A stretch of 64,000 nucleotides of DNA, from positions 291,979 through 355,978 of the forward strand of contig NZ_PYOD01000005.1 of NCBI RefSeq assembly GCF_003026285.1, read 5' to 3'. Below the pieces are notes generated by a model. That model made no database searches. It was not told the origin of the DNA and saw nothing but the letters and a program-made list of their open reading frames with translations. Of the stretch, positions 63,550 to 64,000 are shown in pieces. The stretch is from Photobacterium profundum (lineage in GTDB: Bacteria > Pseudomonadota > Gammaproteobacteria > Enterobacterales > Vibrionaceae). The position numbers were made by a program, and so were the translations under genes. The stretch's first letter is position 1. The number at the start of each line of letters is the position of its first letter.

Positions 63550-63638
63550 GGCCGACATACCGCAGCGGGGTAACCCACTAACGGTTAGTGATTGAAAGAT
63601 TACTTAATTCTTTAAGATGTTTTGGCTTTAAAGAATAT

Positions 63639-63712
63639 GGCGCGTTGGCAGAGTGGCTATGCAGCGGATTGCAAATCCGTGTACCTCGGTTCGACTCCGG
63701 GACGCGCCTCCA
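63639..63712 (+). tRNA. tRNA-Cys (anticodon GCA)
   Basis: Acceptor GGCGCGT (63639-63645) pairs with ACGCGCC (63702-63708), then discriminator T and encoded CCA. The anticodon loop reads TTGCAAA. First gene of a tRNA cluster that follows pgsA, as in many enteric and vibrio genomes. Confidence 0.95.
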
Positions 63713-63733
63713 TTATTCCTTGAGAATAATATT

Positions 63734-63809
63734 GCGACACTAGCTCAGCTGGTAGAGCGCAACCTTGCCAAGGTTGAGGTCACGAGTTCGAGCCTCGTGT
63801 GTCGCTCCA
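63734..63809 (+). tRNA. tRNA-Gly (anticodon GCC)
   Basis: Acceptor GCGACAC (63734-63740) pairs with GTGTCGC (63799-63805), then T and CCA. The anticodon loop reads TTGCCAA. It lies 21 bp after tRNA-Cys, so the two are cotranscribed. Confidence 0.95.
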
Positions 63810-63916
63810 AATTTTGTACTAACGGTCACGTTACATTGGCAGACCGTTAATTAGATGGTGTCTAACCGCTTTTTATAAAGCACATTGGTTAGGAGCATCG
63901 CAATAAAGAATTGCGT

Positions 63917-64000
63917 GCCCTGGTGGTGGAATTGGTAGACACAAGGGATTTAAAATCCCTCGGCGTTCGCGCTGTGCCGGTTCAAGTCCGGCCCGGGGCA
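63917..64000 (+). tRNA. tRNA-Leu (anticodon TAA), CCA cut by window end
   Basis: Acceptor GCCCTGG (63917-63923) pairs with CCGGGGC (63993-63999, one G-U pair), and A at 64000 is the discriminator. The anticodon loop reads TTTAAAA, and the long variable arm (CGGCGTTCGCGCTG) is as expected for leucine. The tRNA body is complete; any CCA lies beyond the window. Confidence 0.93.

Overview
The window looks like a chromosomal segment of a marine gammaproteobacterium of the Vibrionaceae, most likely Photobacterium or a close relative. This is an inference from gene content (an RpiR-type sialic acid regulator, uvrY-uvrC-pgsA followed by a tRNA cluster, an UPF0397 ECF transporter, a StcE/TagA-like M66 protease under a cyclic-di-GMP riboswitch) and from the AT-rich base composition. 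No database search was run. There is no rRNA, CRISPR array, prophage or intact insertion sequence.

Layout. 1-6,600: end of an ABC exporter, a TPR protein, a MocR regulator with its divergent EamA exporter, a small secreted protein and tRNA-Ser. 6,600-19,850: a probable mucin/sialic-acid block made of a secreted M66 metalloprotease, nanA, nanR, nanEK, an SSS-type sialate transporter, nanQ, and a complete TRAP transporter (siaPQM). Five copies of a TGRAG-N5-CTTCA palindrome sit in front of these transcription units and are probably the NanR operators.

20,000-28,900: glyoxylate use: malate synthase (aceB), glyoxylate carboligase (gcl), hydroxypyruvate isomerase (hyi), tartronate semialdehyde reductase (glxR), a MOFRL-type glycerate kinase and a cupin. 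29,000-33,000: a YjjU-like patatin, a RutR-like TetR regulator, an EamA exporter and a MarR regulator. 33,100-43,300: purine breakdown: 8-oxoguanine deaminase, two purine permeases, uraH, then the operon puuE-uraD-alc-allA-puuD. 43,400-48,400: a repeat-bearing secreted protein, malM, lamB, an HxlR regulator with a divergent SnoaL-like protein, and a small putative zinc protein. 48,500-55,800: guaD and xdhCBA, with a GntR/FCD regulator. 56,100-59,200: a three-gene ECF transporter. 60,200-64,000: uvrY, uvrC, pgsA and tRNA-Cys, tRNA-Gly and tRNA-Leu.

How it works together. Read as a pathway, the genes take guanine to xanthine (guaD), to urate (xdhABC), to 5-hydroxyisourate (puuD), OHCU (uraH), allantoin (uraD), allantoate (puuE), ureidoglycolate (alc) and glyoxylate (allA). 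Glyoxylate then goes to tartronate semialdehyde and glycerate (gcl, glxR, hyi) and phosphoglycerate (glycerate kinase), or to malate (aceB). The palindrome ATTGTATACAAT occurs exactly in front of both gcl and puuE, with near copies before aceB, uraH, xdhA and the GntR gene. This suggests one regulator, probably the GntR/FCD protein at 55,048-55,794, controls the whole route.

Most notable for follow-up: the riboswitch on the M66 protease, the shared purine/glyoxylate operator, the NanR-type operator set, a 47-bp near-perfect copy of part of puuD in an intergenic region 4.2 kb away, a small secreted protein with three YEPxYVNY repeats, and an ECF transporter of unknown substrate next to the purine genes.
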